Shown in pieces: positions 15,276 through 23,024 of a stretch of DNA of 40,564 nucleotides. The stretch covers positions 195,658-236,221 of the forward strand of contig NZ_FOHN01000003.1 of the NCBI RefSeq assembly GCF_900111595.1, written 5' to 3'. Position 1 is the first letter of the stretch. Every line of letters begins with the position of its first letter. The position numbers and the translations under genes were made by a program. The notes under the pieces were generated by a model. The model searched no databases. It had not been told where the DNA came from and saw only the letters and a list, made by a program, of their open reading frames with translations. The DNA is from [Clostridium] polysaccharolyticum. Lineage in GTDB: Bacteria > Bacillota > Clostridia > Lachnospirales > Lachnospiraceae.

Positions 15276-16157
15276 ATGACGTATGAACAGCAAAAGCAGT
15301 TTGTGAATGTTTTAGTTGAAAACTTGTCAAAAATAGAAGCAGGAGTATTTATCCCATCTGACTGGAAGCCTACAGATGATTTTATACTAGAAAGGACAAC
15401 GGAAGGGATTGTACCTGTAGAACATCTGATACCAAAAAACAAAAATGGAAAAGTAATTTATCATCTTCATGGGGGAGGATATATTGCACCATTATTGGAC
15501 TTATACCGTGAAGTTGCGGTACAGTATTCTCAGATTGCTGGTGGTGCGGAAGTGTTTAGCATAGATTATCGTCTGGCACCGACACATAAGGCACCAAGTG
15601 CATTAGAAGATTCTTTGTCTGTGTATAAGTGGATACTGGAGCAAGGATATAATCCAGAGAATATTGTGTTTATAGGAGATTCAGCAGGTGGCAATCTTGT
15701 ATTGACAACTATGCTCTATTTACGAGATAATAAGCTGCCATTGCCAAAGGGAGCGATTATAATATCTCCGTGGGCATGTATTGAGACAAAAGCAGGTTCT
15801 AGGGAAGAAAATAAGTACAATGACCTTATATTAGGTATTAATGATAAGTTTATATACGACGAAGTAATGGCCTCCAGATATTTTAAGGAAGAAAACTTGA
15901 AAGAACCTTATGTATCACCAGTTTATGCTGATTATACAGGCTTTCCCAAATTGCTGATACAAAGTGGTTCATTTGAAATATTGAAAGATGACGCTTTGAT
16001 GGTAGCTGAAGCTGCAAGAAAAGCAGGTGTAGATGTTACACATACAATTTACAAAGGACAGTCACATGATTTTCAGATATTTGTGCCAGATCTGGAAGAA
16101 ACAAAAGCAGCATGGATAGAAATGAAGAACTTTATACAAGAAGTTTTTGACGGATAA
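15276..16157 (+). CDS. Alpha/beta hydrolase, HSL-family esterase (second of a tandem pair)
   Basis: A 293-residue paralogue of the preceding gene that aligns over its whole length. It opens with MTYEQQKQF against MTYEEQKAA, and shares HGGGYIAPLLDLYRE and VFIGDSAGGNLVLTT. The acid region is SFEILKDDA and the His region GQSHDF, so the triad looks complete. The two copies differ most in the N-terminal ~45 residues and around the HGGG and lid regions, where substrate choice is set in this family. AAGGAGG precedes the ATG. The pair looks like an old tandem duplication that has diverged, not a recent copy, since synonymous positions differ widely. Confidence 0.88.
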   Translation: MTYEQQKQFVNVLVENLSKIEAGVFIPSDWKPTDDFILERTTEGIVPVEHLIPKNKNGKVIYHLHGGGYIAPLLDLYREVAVQYSQIAGGAEVFSIDYRLAPTHKAPSALEDSLSVYKWILEQGYNPENIVFIGDSAGGNLVLTTMLYLRDNKLPLPKGAIIISPWACIETKAGSREENKYNDLILGINDKFIYDEVMASRYFKEENLKEPYVSPVYADYTGFPKLLIQSGSFEILKDDALMVAEAARKAGVDVTHTIYKGQSHDFQIFVPDLEETKAAWIEMKNFIQEVFDG

Positions 16158-16166
16158 ATTTAAGAA

Positions 16167-16200
16167 AGAAACCCACCCCTATGAAAGGCGGTGGGTTTCT
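16167..16200. terminator. Bidirectional terminator reaching into the tetR 3' end
   Basis: Arms AGAAACCCACC (16167-16177) and GGTGGGTTTCT (16190-16200) are perfectly complementary. The tetR stop codon (16179-16181) lies in the loop, so one arm codes for the last residues of TetR. Confidence 0.85.
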
Positions 16201-16784
16201 ATTATATGCCGGATTGTCTGATATAAAAATGGTTTGTATTCTTCAATTGTAGCTGGTTCGTTGTATAGAATCGGACTGTAGCAGGTGGAACCGACTAGTT
16301 CAATAATGGTATACAGCATAATTTCAGCATTCTGAAATGTATAGCCAGAGTTTTTTATTAATGCAGCATAAGCATCAAAGAAATTAATTTCATCGGCATC
16401 TTTTTTGGTAATAATAGAACTTTTAAAAACTCCCCAGCTTAGGTTTTTTGAAATAAAGTTCAATAAAACCTTATTTTCCGAAAGCTGGTTTAAAATATGA
16501 TCTATAATAAAAATAATCCGGTCAGACACTTCCGTCAGATCTGCCTCTTTATGCATTGCTTCCTTAGCACTGTGAAATAGCTGGCTTGCTTTATGAGAAA
16601 TCAGTTTGTTACGAATATCGTATTTATCAGTAAAGTAGAGATAAAAGGTACCCTTTGCAACACCTGCTTTTTCAACAATGTCGGCGATAGAAGTTTTGTG
16701 TATGCCTTTTGTTGTAAATAATTCAAAAGCTGTACTTAAAAGAGCATCTTTCTTTTCCTTCTTTTTTCGCTCTACCTTTCCCAT
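16179..16784 (-). CDS. TetR/AcrR-family transcriptional regulator
   Basis: A 201-residue DNA-binding repressor. The N-terminal helix-turn-helix reads TSIADIVEKAGVAKGTFYLYF, the classic TetR signature, preceded by a Lys-rich start (MGKVERKKKEKK). The C-terminal ligand domain (~65-201) is not assignable to a ligand. Start at 16784 is preferred: AAAGG abuts the more upstream ATG (16793) but is well spaced for this one. It converges on the two esterase genes and diverges from rfbA. The esterases are the likelier target, but the visible candidate operator sits on its own promoter, suggesting autoregulation. Confidence 0.9.
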   Translation of the reverse strand: MGKVERKKKEKKDALLSTAFELFTTKGIHKTSIADIVEKAGVAKGTFYLYFTDKYDIRNKLISHKASQLFHSAKEAMHKEADLTEVSDRIIFIIDHILNQLSENKVLLNFISKNLSWGVFKSSIITKKDADEINFFDAYAALIKNSGYTFQNAEIMLYTIIELVGSTCYSPILYNEPATIEEYKPFLYQTIRHIIETHRLS

Positions 16785-16830
16785 AGTAAACATCCTTTCA
16801 TTCAGGTTTAGAAGATTAGTTTTTTGATCT

Positions 16831-16873
16831 AAGTTCCTCTTCTATTATAAGAAGTTCCTTTCTGTAAAGTCAA
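16831..16873 (-). promoter_or_regulatory. tetR promoter with candidate operator
   Basis: On the minus strand: TTGACT (16873-16868), an 18-base spacer, and TATAAT (16849-16844). The -10 lies inside an inverted repeat CTTCT/AGAAG (16839-16843 and 16850-16854). It is flanked by two direct copies of AAGTTCCT (16831-16838 and 16852-16859) whose starts are 21 bp apart, two helical turns. Confidence 0.65.
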
Positions 16874-16900
16874 TGTAAAATATAAAATTATGATTTATTA

Positions 16901-16929
16901 TTGAATGAAAACAATAGGTGGGATATAAT
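16901..16929 (+). promoter_or_regulatory. Promoter of the rfbACDB operon
   Basis: TTGAAT (16901-16906), a 17-base spacer and a perfect TATAAT (16924-16929), about 27 bases before the GGAGG of rfbA. Confidence 0.8.
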
Positions 16930-16962
16930 AAAAGAATTGAGATTTGTAATGGAGGTAAGAAA

Positions 16963-17835
16963 ATGAAGGGCATAATTTTAGCGGGAGGCTTAGGAACCAG
17001 GCTGTATCCCCTTACAAAAGCAGTTTCCAAACAGATTCTTCCAGTGTATGATAAACCTATGATTTATTATCCACTGTCTACATTGATGCTGTCAGGAATA
17101 AAAGAAATATTGATTATTTCAACAGAACGTGATCTGCCATGTTTTGAACAGCTTTTAGGAACAGGGGAACCATATGGGCTGTCAATTTCATACAAAATTC
17201 AAAAAGAACCAAATGGTCTGGCAGAAGCTTTTATCTTAGGAGAAGAGTTTATTGGAAATGATTCGGTCTGTTTGATTTTGGGGGACAATATTTTTTATGG
17301 CAGAAGTTTTTCCAGTACTTTGAAAAGATGTGCAGAATTGAAGGAAGGCGCAGTTGTTTTTGGATATCTGGTTCGAGATCCAAGAGCTTATGGAGTCGTA
17401 GAATTTGATAAAGAAGGAAAAGCGATTTCTATTGAAGAAAAGCCAGAGAATCCAAAATCCAAGTATGCAGTTCCAGGATTGTATTTTTATGATAATCAGG
17501 TAATTGAAATTGCAAAAAGCATAAAACCGTCTGCCCGTGGCGAACTGGAAATTACTGCTGTAAACAATGCGTATATGGAAAAGGGACAGCTGTATGTAGA
17601 AAAGATGGGAAGAGGATTGGCATGGTTAGATACGGGAAGCCATGATTCTCTTTTAGATGCTTCTAATTATGTTGCATCTATTCAGAAAAGACAAGGGCTA
17701 TATATTTCCTGTATTGAGGAAATTGCATATAAAAAGGGATTTATTACGAAAGAACAGCTGATTAAGCTGGCACAGCCATTGCTTAAGACCGAATATGGAA
17801 AATATTTAATGGATATTGCCCAGGATTTGATATAG
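16963..17835 (+). CDS. rfbA: Glucose-1-phosphate thymidylyltransferase
   Basis: A 290-residue cytosolic enzyme making dTDP-glucose from dTTP and glucose-1-phosphate, the first step of dTDP-L-rhamnose synthesis. The N-terminus [18 protein letters not shown] holds the nucleotide-binding G-x-G-T-R loop, followed by [26 protein letters not shown] and GLYFYDNQV are the usual sugar-site segments, and [14 protein letters not shown] is the typical C-terminal motif. Length matches RfbA/RmlA (~290). Start at 16963 is chosen for its GGAGG at 16951-16955 and for beginning at the conserved MKGIILAGG. First gene of the operon, 14 bases before rfbC. Confidence 0.95.
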   Translation: MKGIILAGGLGTRLYPLTKAVSKQILPVYDKPMIYYPLSTLMLSGIKEILIISTERDLPCFEQLLGTGEPYGLSISYKIQKEPNGLAEAFILGEEFIGNDSVCLILGDNIFYGRSFSSTLKRCAELKEGAVVFGYLVRDPRAYGVVEFDKEGKAISIEEKPENPKSKYAVPGLYFYDNQVIEIAKSIKPSARGELEITAVNNAYMEKGQLYVEKMGRGLAWLDTGSHDSLLDASNYVASIQKRQGLYISCIEEIAYKKGFITKEQLIKLAQPLLKTEYGKYLMDIAQDLI

Positions 17836-17849
17836 AGGAGGACAAAAGA

Positions 17850-18392
17850 ATGAATAACTTTACATTTGAAAAATGCGGAGACATTGAAGGATTATATGAA
17901 ATTACGCCAAAGGTATTTGGTGATGCAAGAGGATACAATATTGTCTCTTATGAATATGAGCAGTTTAAAGAAGCTGGCCTGGATATGGTATTTGTACAGG
18001 ACAATCAAAGTGCATCCAAAAAAGGGGTATTAAGAGGCCTTCATTACCAGAAAGAACATATGCAGGGAAAATTAGTGCGTGTAGTAAGCGGAAAAGTATT
18101 TGATGTTGCAGTTGATATCAGAAAAGATTCAAAGACTTATGGAAAATGGTATGGCATTGTGCTAGACAGTGAAAAGAAAAATATGTTCTATATTCCAGAA
18201 GGATTTGCACATGGCTTTTTGGTATTATCGGATTATGCTGAGTTTTTATATAAATTAACAGATTATTATCACCCAGAAGAAGAAGCAGGGTACATGTGGA
18301 ATGATCCAGCAATCGGAATTGAGTGGCCTGAGATTGATGCAGAAGTAATTTTGTCTGAGAAAGATGGAAAATACGCTCCATTTACAAAATAG
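17850..18392 (+). CDS. rfbC: dTDP-4-dehydrorhamnose 3,5-epimerase
   Basis: A 180-residue cupin-fold enzyme epimerising C3 and C5 of dTDP-4-keto-6-deoxyglucose, the third step of dTDP-L-rhamnose synthesis. Visible motifs are the catalytic His65 in GVLRGLHYQ, then GKVFDVAVDIRKDSKTYGKW and IPEGFAHGFLVLSD, with EFLYKLTDYYHPEEE holding the active-site Tyr. Length is normal. GAGGAGG lies upstream of the ATG. The gene order here is A-C-D-B. Confidence 0.95.
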   Translation: MNNFTFEKCGDIEGLYEITPKVFGDARGYNIVSYEYEQFKEAGLDMVFVQDNQSASKKGVLRGLHYQKEHMQGKLVRVVSGKVFDVAVDIRKDSKTYGKWYGIVLDSEKKNMFYIPEGFAHGFLVLSDYAEFLYKLTDYYHPEEEAGYMWNDPAIGIEWPEIDAEVILSEKDGKYAPFTK

Positions 18393-18425
18393 GAAACATA
18401 TGAATATTAAGCAGGAGGTAGTTTC

Positions 18426-19316
18426 GTGAAAGTTATGCTAACGGGTGCCAATGGGCAGTTAGGACGTGCTTTGCAGGAATTATTGCAGCAGGAGCCTGAG
18501 GTAACAGTTTTTGCAACGGCAAGCAAGACATCTGCTTTGGAAGCACCATTTCCAGTTACTGTACTGGATATTACAGACAAGGAAGCGGTCCGTTCCGTGG
18601 TGCTGGAAGAAGCACCAGATATTATTATAAATTGTGCTGCCTATACCAAGGTGGATCAGTGTGAAACAGATGAAGAAAATGCGGCAAAGGTAAATGAAGA
18701 TGGGCCAAGGTATCTTGCAAGAGCAGCAAAGCTTGTAGATGCTAAGCTGGTTCAAGTGTCTACGGATTATGTATTTGATGGAAAGTCGGAAAAACCGTAT
18801 GTTGAAACAGATGAGACAAACCCTGTAAGTGCCTATGGCCGTACAAAGCTAGCTGGTGAAAAAGCTGTTATGGAAGAATGGGATAAAGTATTTATTGTCC
18901 GGACAGCATGGTTATACGGAGATGGCAAGAACTTTGTTAAAACAATGCTTAATCTTTCTAAAACACATAAAGAGCTTAGTGTGGTAATGGATCAGCATGG
19001 AACACCAACAACAGCTATAGAACTGGCAAAGATGATTTGGTTTATTGCACAGACTAGCCGTTATGGAATTTATCATGGAACATGTGAAGGCAGTACAACC
19101 TGGTATGAGTTTGCCAAGGAAATTTTTAACGTGTTTGGCAAAACAGTTCTTGTACATCCAGTTACCAGTAAAGAATATAATGCAGCTGCCAATCGGCCGG
19201 AGTATTCCGTTCTTTGCAACTGCAGATTAAATAAAGAGACAGATTATCGGATGAAAGAATGGAAAGAAGCATTGCAGGATTATGCAGAGTGGTTCCAGAA
19301 AAAGGGAGGAAAGTAG
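18426..19316 (+). CDS. rfbD: dTDP-4-dehydrorhamnose reductase
   Basis: A 296-residue short-chain dehydrogenase that reduces dTDP-4-keto-rhamnose to dTDP-L-rhamnose with NAD(P)H, the last step. The Rossmann motif GANGQLGRAL is at the N-terminus, followed by INCAAYTKVDQCE, STDYVFDG and the catalytic YGRTKLAGE (YxxxK). HGTPTTAIELA is the usual C-terminal substrate segment. The start codon is GTG at 18426, chosen because GCAGGAGG sits 6-8 bases upstream and the protein begins directly at the nucleotide-binding strand. Its stop lies one base before the rfbB ATG. Confidence 0.95.
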   Translation: MKVMLTGANGQLGRALQELLQQEPEVTVFATASKTSALEAPFPVTVLDITDKEAVRSVVLEEAPDIIINCAAYTKVDQCETDEENAAKVNEDGPRYLARAAKLVDAKLVQVSTDYVFDGKSEKPYVETDETNPVSAYGRTKLAGEKAVMEEWDKVFIVRTAWLYGDGKNFVKTMLNLSKTHKELSVVMDQHGTPTTAIELAKMIWFIAQTSRYGIYHGTCEGSTTWYEFAKEIFNVFGKTVLVHPVTSKEYNAAANRPEYSVLCNCRLNKETDYRMKEWKEALQDYAEWFQKKGGK

Positions 19317-19317
19317 C

Positions 19318-20394
19318 ATGAAGACTTATTTGGTAACAGGCGGCGCTGGATTTATTGGAGCCAATTTTATTGAATACTTATTTGAAACGAAAAAAGAAGC
19401 TGTAAAAGTGATTAATGTAGATGCATTAACGTATTCAGGAAATCTTGAAAATCTAAAGAGGGTAGAAGACAATCCTAACTATATTTTTGTAAAAGCAGAC
19501 ATTTGCGATAAAGCAGCCATTGAACAGATATTTGCTGGCCACGATGTGGACTATGTAGTACATTTTGCAGCAGAAACACACGTGGACAGAAGTATCCGTA
19601 ATCCAGAAGTATTTGCAAAGACCAATGTAATGGGCACCTTGAATCTGTTAAATGCAGCAAAGAATGCATGGGAGACAGAAGATGGTTATAAAGAAGGGAA
19701 AAAATATCTTCAGGTTTCAACAGATGAGGTATATGGTTCTTTAGAGGAAGGAAATACATTTTTCTATGAAACAACTCCTCTAGACCCGCATAGCCCATAT
19801 TCTGCAAGTAAAGCATCAGCAGATATGCTTGTGAAATCTTATGCAGATACGTATCAGTTCCCAGTCAATATTACAAGATGCAGTAACAACTATGGTCCAT
19901 ACCAGTTCCCAGAAAAGTTAATTCCTCTTATGATTAATAATGCTTTATCTGGAAAGAAATTGCCGATTTACGGAGACGGGTTAAATGTAAGAGACTGGCT
20001 TTACGTAAAAGATCACGCCAAAGCTATTTCTATGGTAATTGATAATGGAAAACTAGGTGAAGTATACAACGTTGGTGGGCATAATGAAAAAACGAATATA
20101 GAGATAGTAACGATTATTTTAGATACATTGCAGGAAATCCTTCCAGCAGACGATGCCAGAAGGGCAGGTGTTACCAAAGAACTGATTACTTATGTTGCAG
20201 ACAGAAAGGGACACGACAGAAGATATGCAATTGCGCCTGATAAAATTAAAGAGGACATTGGCTGGTATCCGGAAACAAAATTTGAGGATGGCATCCGTTT
20301 GACGATTCAGTGGTATTTAAAGCATCAGCAATGGATGGAGAACATTACCTCAGGACAATATCAGGAATACTATAAGGAAATGTATTCTATATAA
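19318..20394 (+). CDS. rfbB: dTDP-glucose 4,6-dehydratase
   Basis: A 358-residue NAD-dependent enzyme converting dTDP-glucose to dTDP-4-keto-6-deoxyglucose, the second step of the pathway. It has GGAGFIGANFIEY, FAAETHVDRSIRNP, STDEVYGSLEE (catalytic Thr/Asp/Glu), YSASKASAD (Tyr/Lys) and TRCSNNYGPYQFPEKLIPLMI, all standard for RfbB/RmlB. The start at 19318 follows GGGAGGA (19304-19310) located in the end of rfbD, so translation is likely coupled. The stop overlaps the start of the next gene by one base. Confidence 0.95.
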   Translation: MKTYLVTGGAGFIGANFIEYLFETKKEAVKVINVDALTYSGNLENLKRVEDNPNYIFVKADICDKAAIEQIFAGHDVDYVVHFAAETHVDRSIRNPEVFAKTNVMGTLNLLNAAKNAWETEDGYKEGKKYLQVSTDEVYGSLEEGNTFFYETTPLDPHSPYSASKASADMLVKSYADTYQFPVNITRCSNNYGPYQFPEKLIPLMINNALSGKKLPIYGDGLNVRDWLYVKDHAKAISMVIDNGKLGEVYNVGGHNEKTNIEIVTIILDTLQEILPADDARRAGVTKELITYVADRKGHDRRYAIAPDKIKEDIGWYPETKFEDGIRLTIQWYLKHQQWMENITSGQYQEYYKEMYSI

Positions 20395-21347
20395 TGAAAG
20401 ATTTTTATTTTAGTTTAAATGCTACCATGCCAGTATTTGTATTAATGCTGGCTGGCTGGTGTTTTGGAAAAACAGGAATGCTGACACAGGAGTTTGTCCG
20501 CATTAGCAATAAATTTGTATTTAAGGTTGCGTTGCCGCTTTTATTATTTCGGGACATTGCAACAGTCAATATCCGTGATATATTTGATATTCGTTTTGTT
20601 TTATTCTGTATGATTAGCACTTCTATTGCATTTTTTGGAATATGGGGGCTAGCCTGTGTTTTTCTAAAGGAGAAAACATCCATTGGATCGTTTGTACAAG
20701 GCTCATTTCGAGGAAGTGCAGCTATTCTAGGAGTTGCTTTTATTCAAAATATGTATGGCAATTCTGGAATGGCACCTATGATGATTATAGGTGCAGTTCC
20801 GTTATTCAATATTTATTCGGTTATTGTACTGACATTTGGAGGAAACTTCCAGCAAGATGACCGTAAAAATGGCATACAAAAGGCTTTTTTTAATATTTTA
20901 AAAAATCCAATTATTATAGGAATCTTTTTAGGCATGATTGGTTCTTTGCTACATATATATGAAAAATTGCCACCGATTGTAGAAAAACCTATGGCAAATA
21001 TGGGAAGTATGGCCTCTACTTTGGGATTGCTGGCTATTGGAGCTGGATTTGAAACGGGAAAAGCATTAGAGAAAGTAAAACCAGTTATATGGGCAACTTT
21101 CTTAAAATTAGTAGGCCTGCCTCTTATATTTATGCCAGCAGCAGTAGCACTTGGATTTCGGAATCATGATTTAATAGCATTTCTGATTATGTTAGGAGCT
21201 CCAACAACGGTTACTAGTTACATTATGTCTGTTAATATGAACAACGATGGTGTTCTTGCCTCTGGAATTGTTGTATTATCCACGCTTCTATCCTCTATTA
21301 CATTAACAGGGGGGATTTATATCTTGAGAGTAACAGGCTTGATTTAA
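20394..21347 (+). CDS. AEC (auxin efflux carrier) family transporter
   Basis: A 317-residue membrane protein with about ten hydrophobic segments. The N-terminus (PVFVLMLAGWCFGKTGML, then ISNKFVFKVALPLLLFRDI) and the C-terminal half (GAPTTVTSYIMSVNMNNDG) match the AEC/membrane-transport family, which moves small organic anions or related solutes. The substrate is not readable from sequence. Its ATG overlaps the rfbB stop (TAATG), so it is probably cotranscribed and coupled, although nothing about rhamnose synthesis requires such a carrier. No strong ribosome binding site is seen, which fits coupling. A hairpin follows. Confidence 0.88.
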   Translation: MKDFYFSLNATMPVFVLMLAGWCFGKTGMLTQEFVRISNKFVFKVALPLLLFRDIATVNIRDIFDIRFVLFCMISTSIAFFGIWGLACVFLKEKTSIGSFVQGSFRGSAAILGVAFIQNMYGNSGMAPMMIIGAVPLFNIYSVIVLTFGGNFQQDDRKNGIQKAFFNILKNPIIIGIFLGMIGSLLHIYEKLPPIVEKPMANMGSMASTLGLLAIGAGFETGKALEKVKPVIWATFLKLVGLPLIFMPAAVALGFRNHDLIAFLIMLGAPTTVTSYIMSVNMNNDGVLASGIVVLSTLLSSITLTGGIYILRVTGLI

Positions 21348-21399
21348 TCTATGCTTGTGATGAGAAACAATGTAAAGGATGTATTTTCTTTATGTAAAC

Positions 21400-21449
21400 A
21401 AAGTGAGAATTCCAATAGGAATCAATGTTCCTGTGGGAATTCTCACTTT
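21400..21449. terminator. Stem-loop terminator between convergent genes
   Basis: Arms AAAGTGAGAATTCC (21400-21413) and GGAATTCTCACTTT (21436-21449) pair perfectly, with an inner AGGAA/TTCCT stem. The following sequence is T-poor, so strength is uncertain. A second small hairpin, ATCTCGGC/GCTGAGAT, lies near 21465-21488. Confidence 0.65.
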
Positions 21450-21494
21450 ATTTGCATGCTTATGTTATCTCGGCTTTTACTGCTGAGATGCATA

Positions 21495-22136
21495 TTATTC
21501 TTTGACAACTTCAATGTAACATCGGTCATAGGTACCATTGGCAATACTGGCATATACGTAGGCACTTCCTTCACCAACTGCTGTGACAACACCTCTTGAA
21601 CTTACAGTTACAACATTCGGCCTGGTTGATATATAAGTTGGTGTTTCGCATGTTATAGATGGTTTTAAATCCTTTTTCAGACTTACTTTGTCGTCTACGG
21701 ACAATTTCAGCTTGCCATCAATTAGTTTTACACTAAGAGCAGGAGGCGTAACCGTGACATCGCATTTTAGGGATGTTACAGTCTTAGAACCTTCTTTTAC
21801 TGTAACAGTAACCGTTGCTTCGCCGACTTCATTGGCGACAATTTCGGCTTCTTTATCACTTGTCTTTTTTACCGTTATAATAGAAGAGTCATTAGACTTA
21901 AAACTGATCTTCTGTTTTCTGGTTGTACGATATACTTTTAAAGTGTATGTTTCATCCACAATGCAAGATTTGGACTTCACATTCAGTTTTATCTTTGATA
22001 CATCATCATCTATCTCTACTTCAGATGCTTTTACCTTACAGACATGTTTATCCAGAACTGGATTTGGCAAAATGAAAAAGGCAAGAAATAGAACTGCACC
22101 AATGCTGAATTTCTTTACAAAAGAAGATAATTTCAT
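21495..22136 (-). CDS. Secreted protein with two Big_2-type Ig-like domains
   Basis: A 213-residue exported protein. The signal peptide is KKFSIGAVLFLAFFILPNP, followed by ~25 residues with an odd CKVKASEVEIDDD segment. Residues ~45-130 and ~135-212 resemble bacterial Ig-like (Big_2) domains: the second contains STRPNVVTVSSRGVVTAVGEGSAYVYA, the diagnostic pattern, and the first is more divergent (SNDSSIITVKKTSDKEAEIVANEVGEATVTV). AAAGGGGG precedes the ATG. It has no anchor motif. It is divergent from the two-component system, which might control it, but that rests on position only. Confidence 0.82.
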   Translation of the reverse strand: MKLSSFVKKFSIGAVLFLAFFILPNPVLDKHVCKVKASEVEIDDDVSKIKLNVKSKSCIVDETYTLKVYRTTRKQKISFKSNDSSIITVKKTSDKEAEIVANEVGEATVTVTVKEGSKTVTSLKCDVTVTPPALSVKLIDGKLKLSVDDKVSLKKDLKPSITCETPTYISTRPNVVTVSSRGVVTAVGEGSAYVYASIANGTYDRCYIEVVKE

Positions 22137-22259
22137 GATTTGACCCCCTTTCTATATTAGTATACATCTTACTTTAGTATAACTAGTACATTTGTCAAAA
22201 AAGTGGCAGCTTAAGAAAAAGTTAAGAAAAAATATATATTTACAAATATTTTTTGATAC

Positions 22260-22288
22260 TTGTGAAAAAGTCCAGAATTGATTATAAT
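22260..22288 (+). promoter_or_regulatory. Promoter of the two-component operon
   Basis: TTGTGA (22260-22265), a 17-base spacer and a perfect TATAAT (22283-22288), about 40 bases ahead of the regulator start. Confidence 0.65.
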
Positions 22289-22334
22289 AATGTAATATAA
22301 ATGTGGGAAATTACATGTATATGGAGGGATTATA

Positions 22335-23024
22335 GTGGGAGCCATATTAATAGCAGATGATAACGAGGATATTACAGATATCTTATCAACCTATGTTGAG
22401 AAAGAAGGATATGATCCTCTTATAGCAAAAGATGGGGCAGAAGCCATTGAATTATTTGAAAAACACACGCCACAGGCAATCCTTTTGGATGTTATGATGC
22501 CAAAGGAAGACGGTTATGAAGTGTGCCGGAAGATCCGAAGCAGATCCAATGTGCCGATTATTCTGATTACTGCCAGAGGAGAGGATTTTGAGAGGATTAT
22601 GGGATTAGACATTGGGGCTGACGATTACATAGTAAAACCATTTAGTCCTAGTGAAGTCATGGCCCGCTTAAGAGCTGTTTTAAGAAGAGTAAATACAGGC
22701 AGTCCTAGCAAAAGCGGAAATCAGGTTTCAATTGCAGATTTGACAATTAATTTAGATGAATATGTTCTGACAATAAGAGGGCAGAAAATGTCATTGACCA
22801 AAAGAGAGATAGAAACCATGTGGACTCTTGCCAATAATCCCAATAAAGTTTTTACCAGAGATAATTTATTAGACAGTCTGTGGGGATTTGATTATTTTGG
22901 AGATTCAAGGACGGTTGATTCTCATATTAAAAGACTGCGTGCAAAACTGGATAAGGTAGAGCATCCGTTATGGTCTATTAAAACCATATGGGGTGTTGGT
23001 TATAAGTTTGATGTGAGTGAATAA
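22335..23024 (+). CDS. OmpR/PhoB-family response regulator
   Basis: A 229-residue cytosolic transcription factor. The receiver domain (1-~120) has the acidic pocket ADDNED, phospho-acceptor Asp52 in LLDVMMPKEDGYE, a Thr in IILITAR and Lys in VKPFSP. The C-terminal winged helix (~130-228) has LTKREIETMW, RDNLLDSLWG and SRTVDSHIKRLRAKLD, typical of OmpR-class DNA binding. The start is GTG at 22335 with GGAGGG six bases upstream. It is phosphorylated by the kinase encoded next, whose start overlaps its stop by one base. The target genes are unknown. Confidence 0.93.
   Translation: MGAILIADDNEDITDILSTYVEKEGYDPLIAKDGAEAIELFEKHTPQAILLDVMMPKEDGYEVCRKIRSRSNVPIILITARGEDFERIMGLDIGADDYIVKPFSPSEVMARLRAVLRRVNTGSPSKSGNQVSIADLTINLDEYVLTIRGQKMSLTKREIETMWTLANNPNKVFTRDNLLDSLWGFDYFGDSRTVDSHIKRLRAKLDKVEHPLWSIKTIWGVGYKFDVSE

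Noticed and set aside
21351-21599. Plus-strand frame of 82 codons after the AEC transporter gene
   Set aside because: It runs through a terminator hairpin and into the antisense of the Ig-like protein, has no ribosome site and a Cys-rich unlikely composition.
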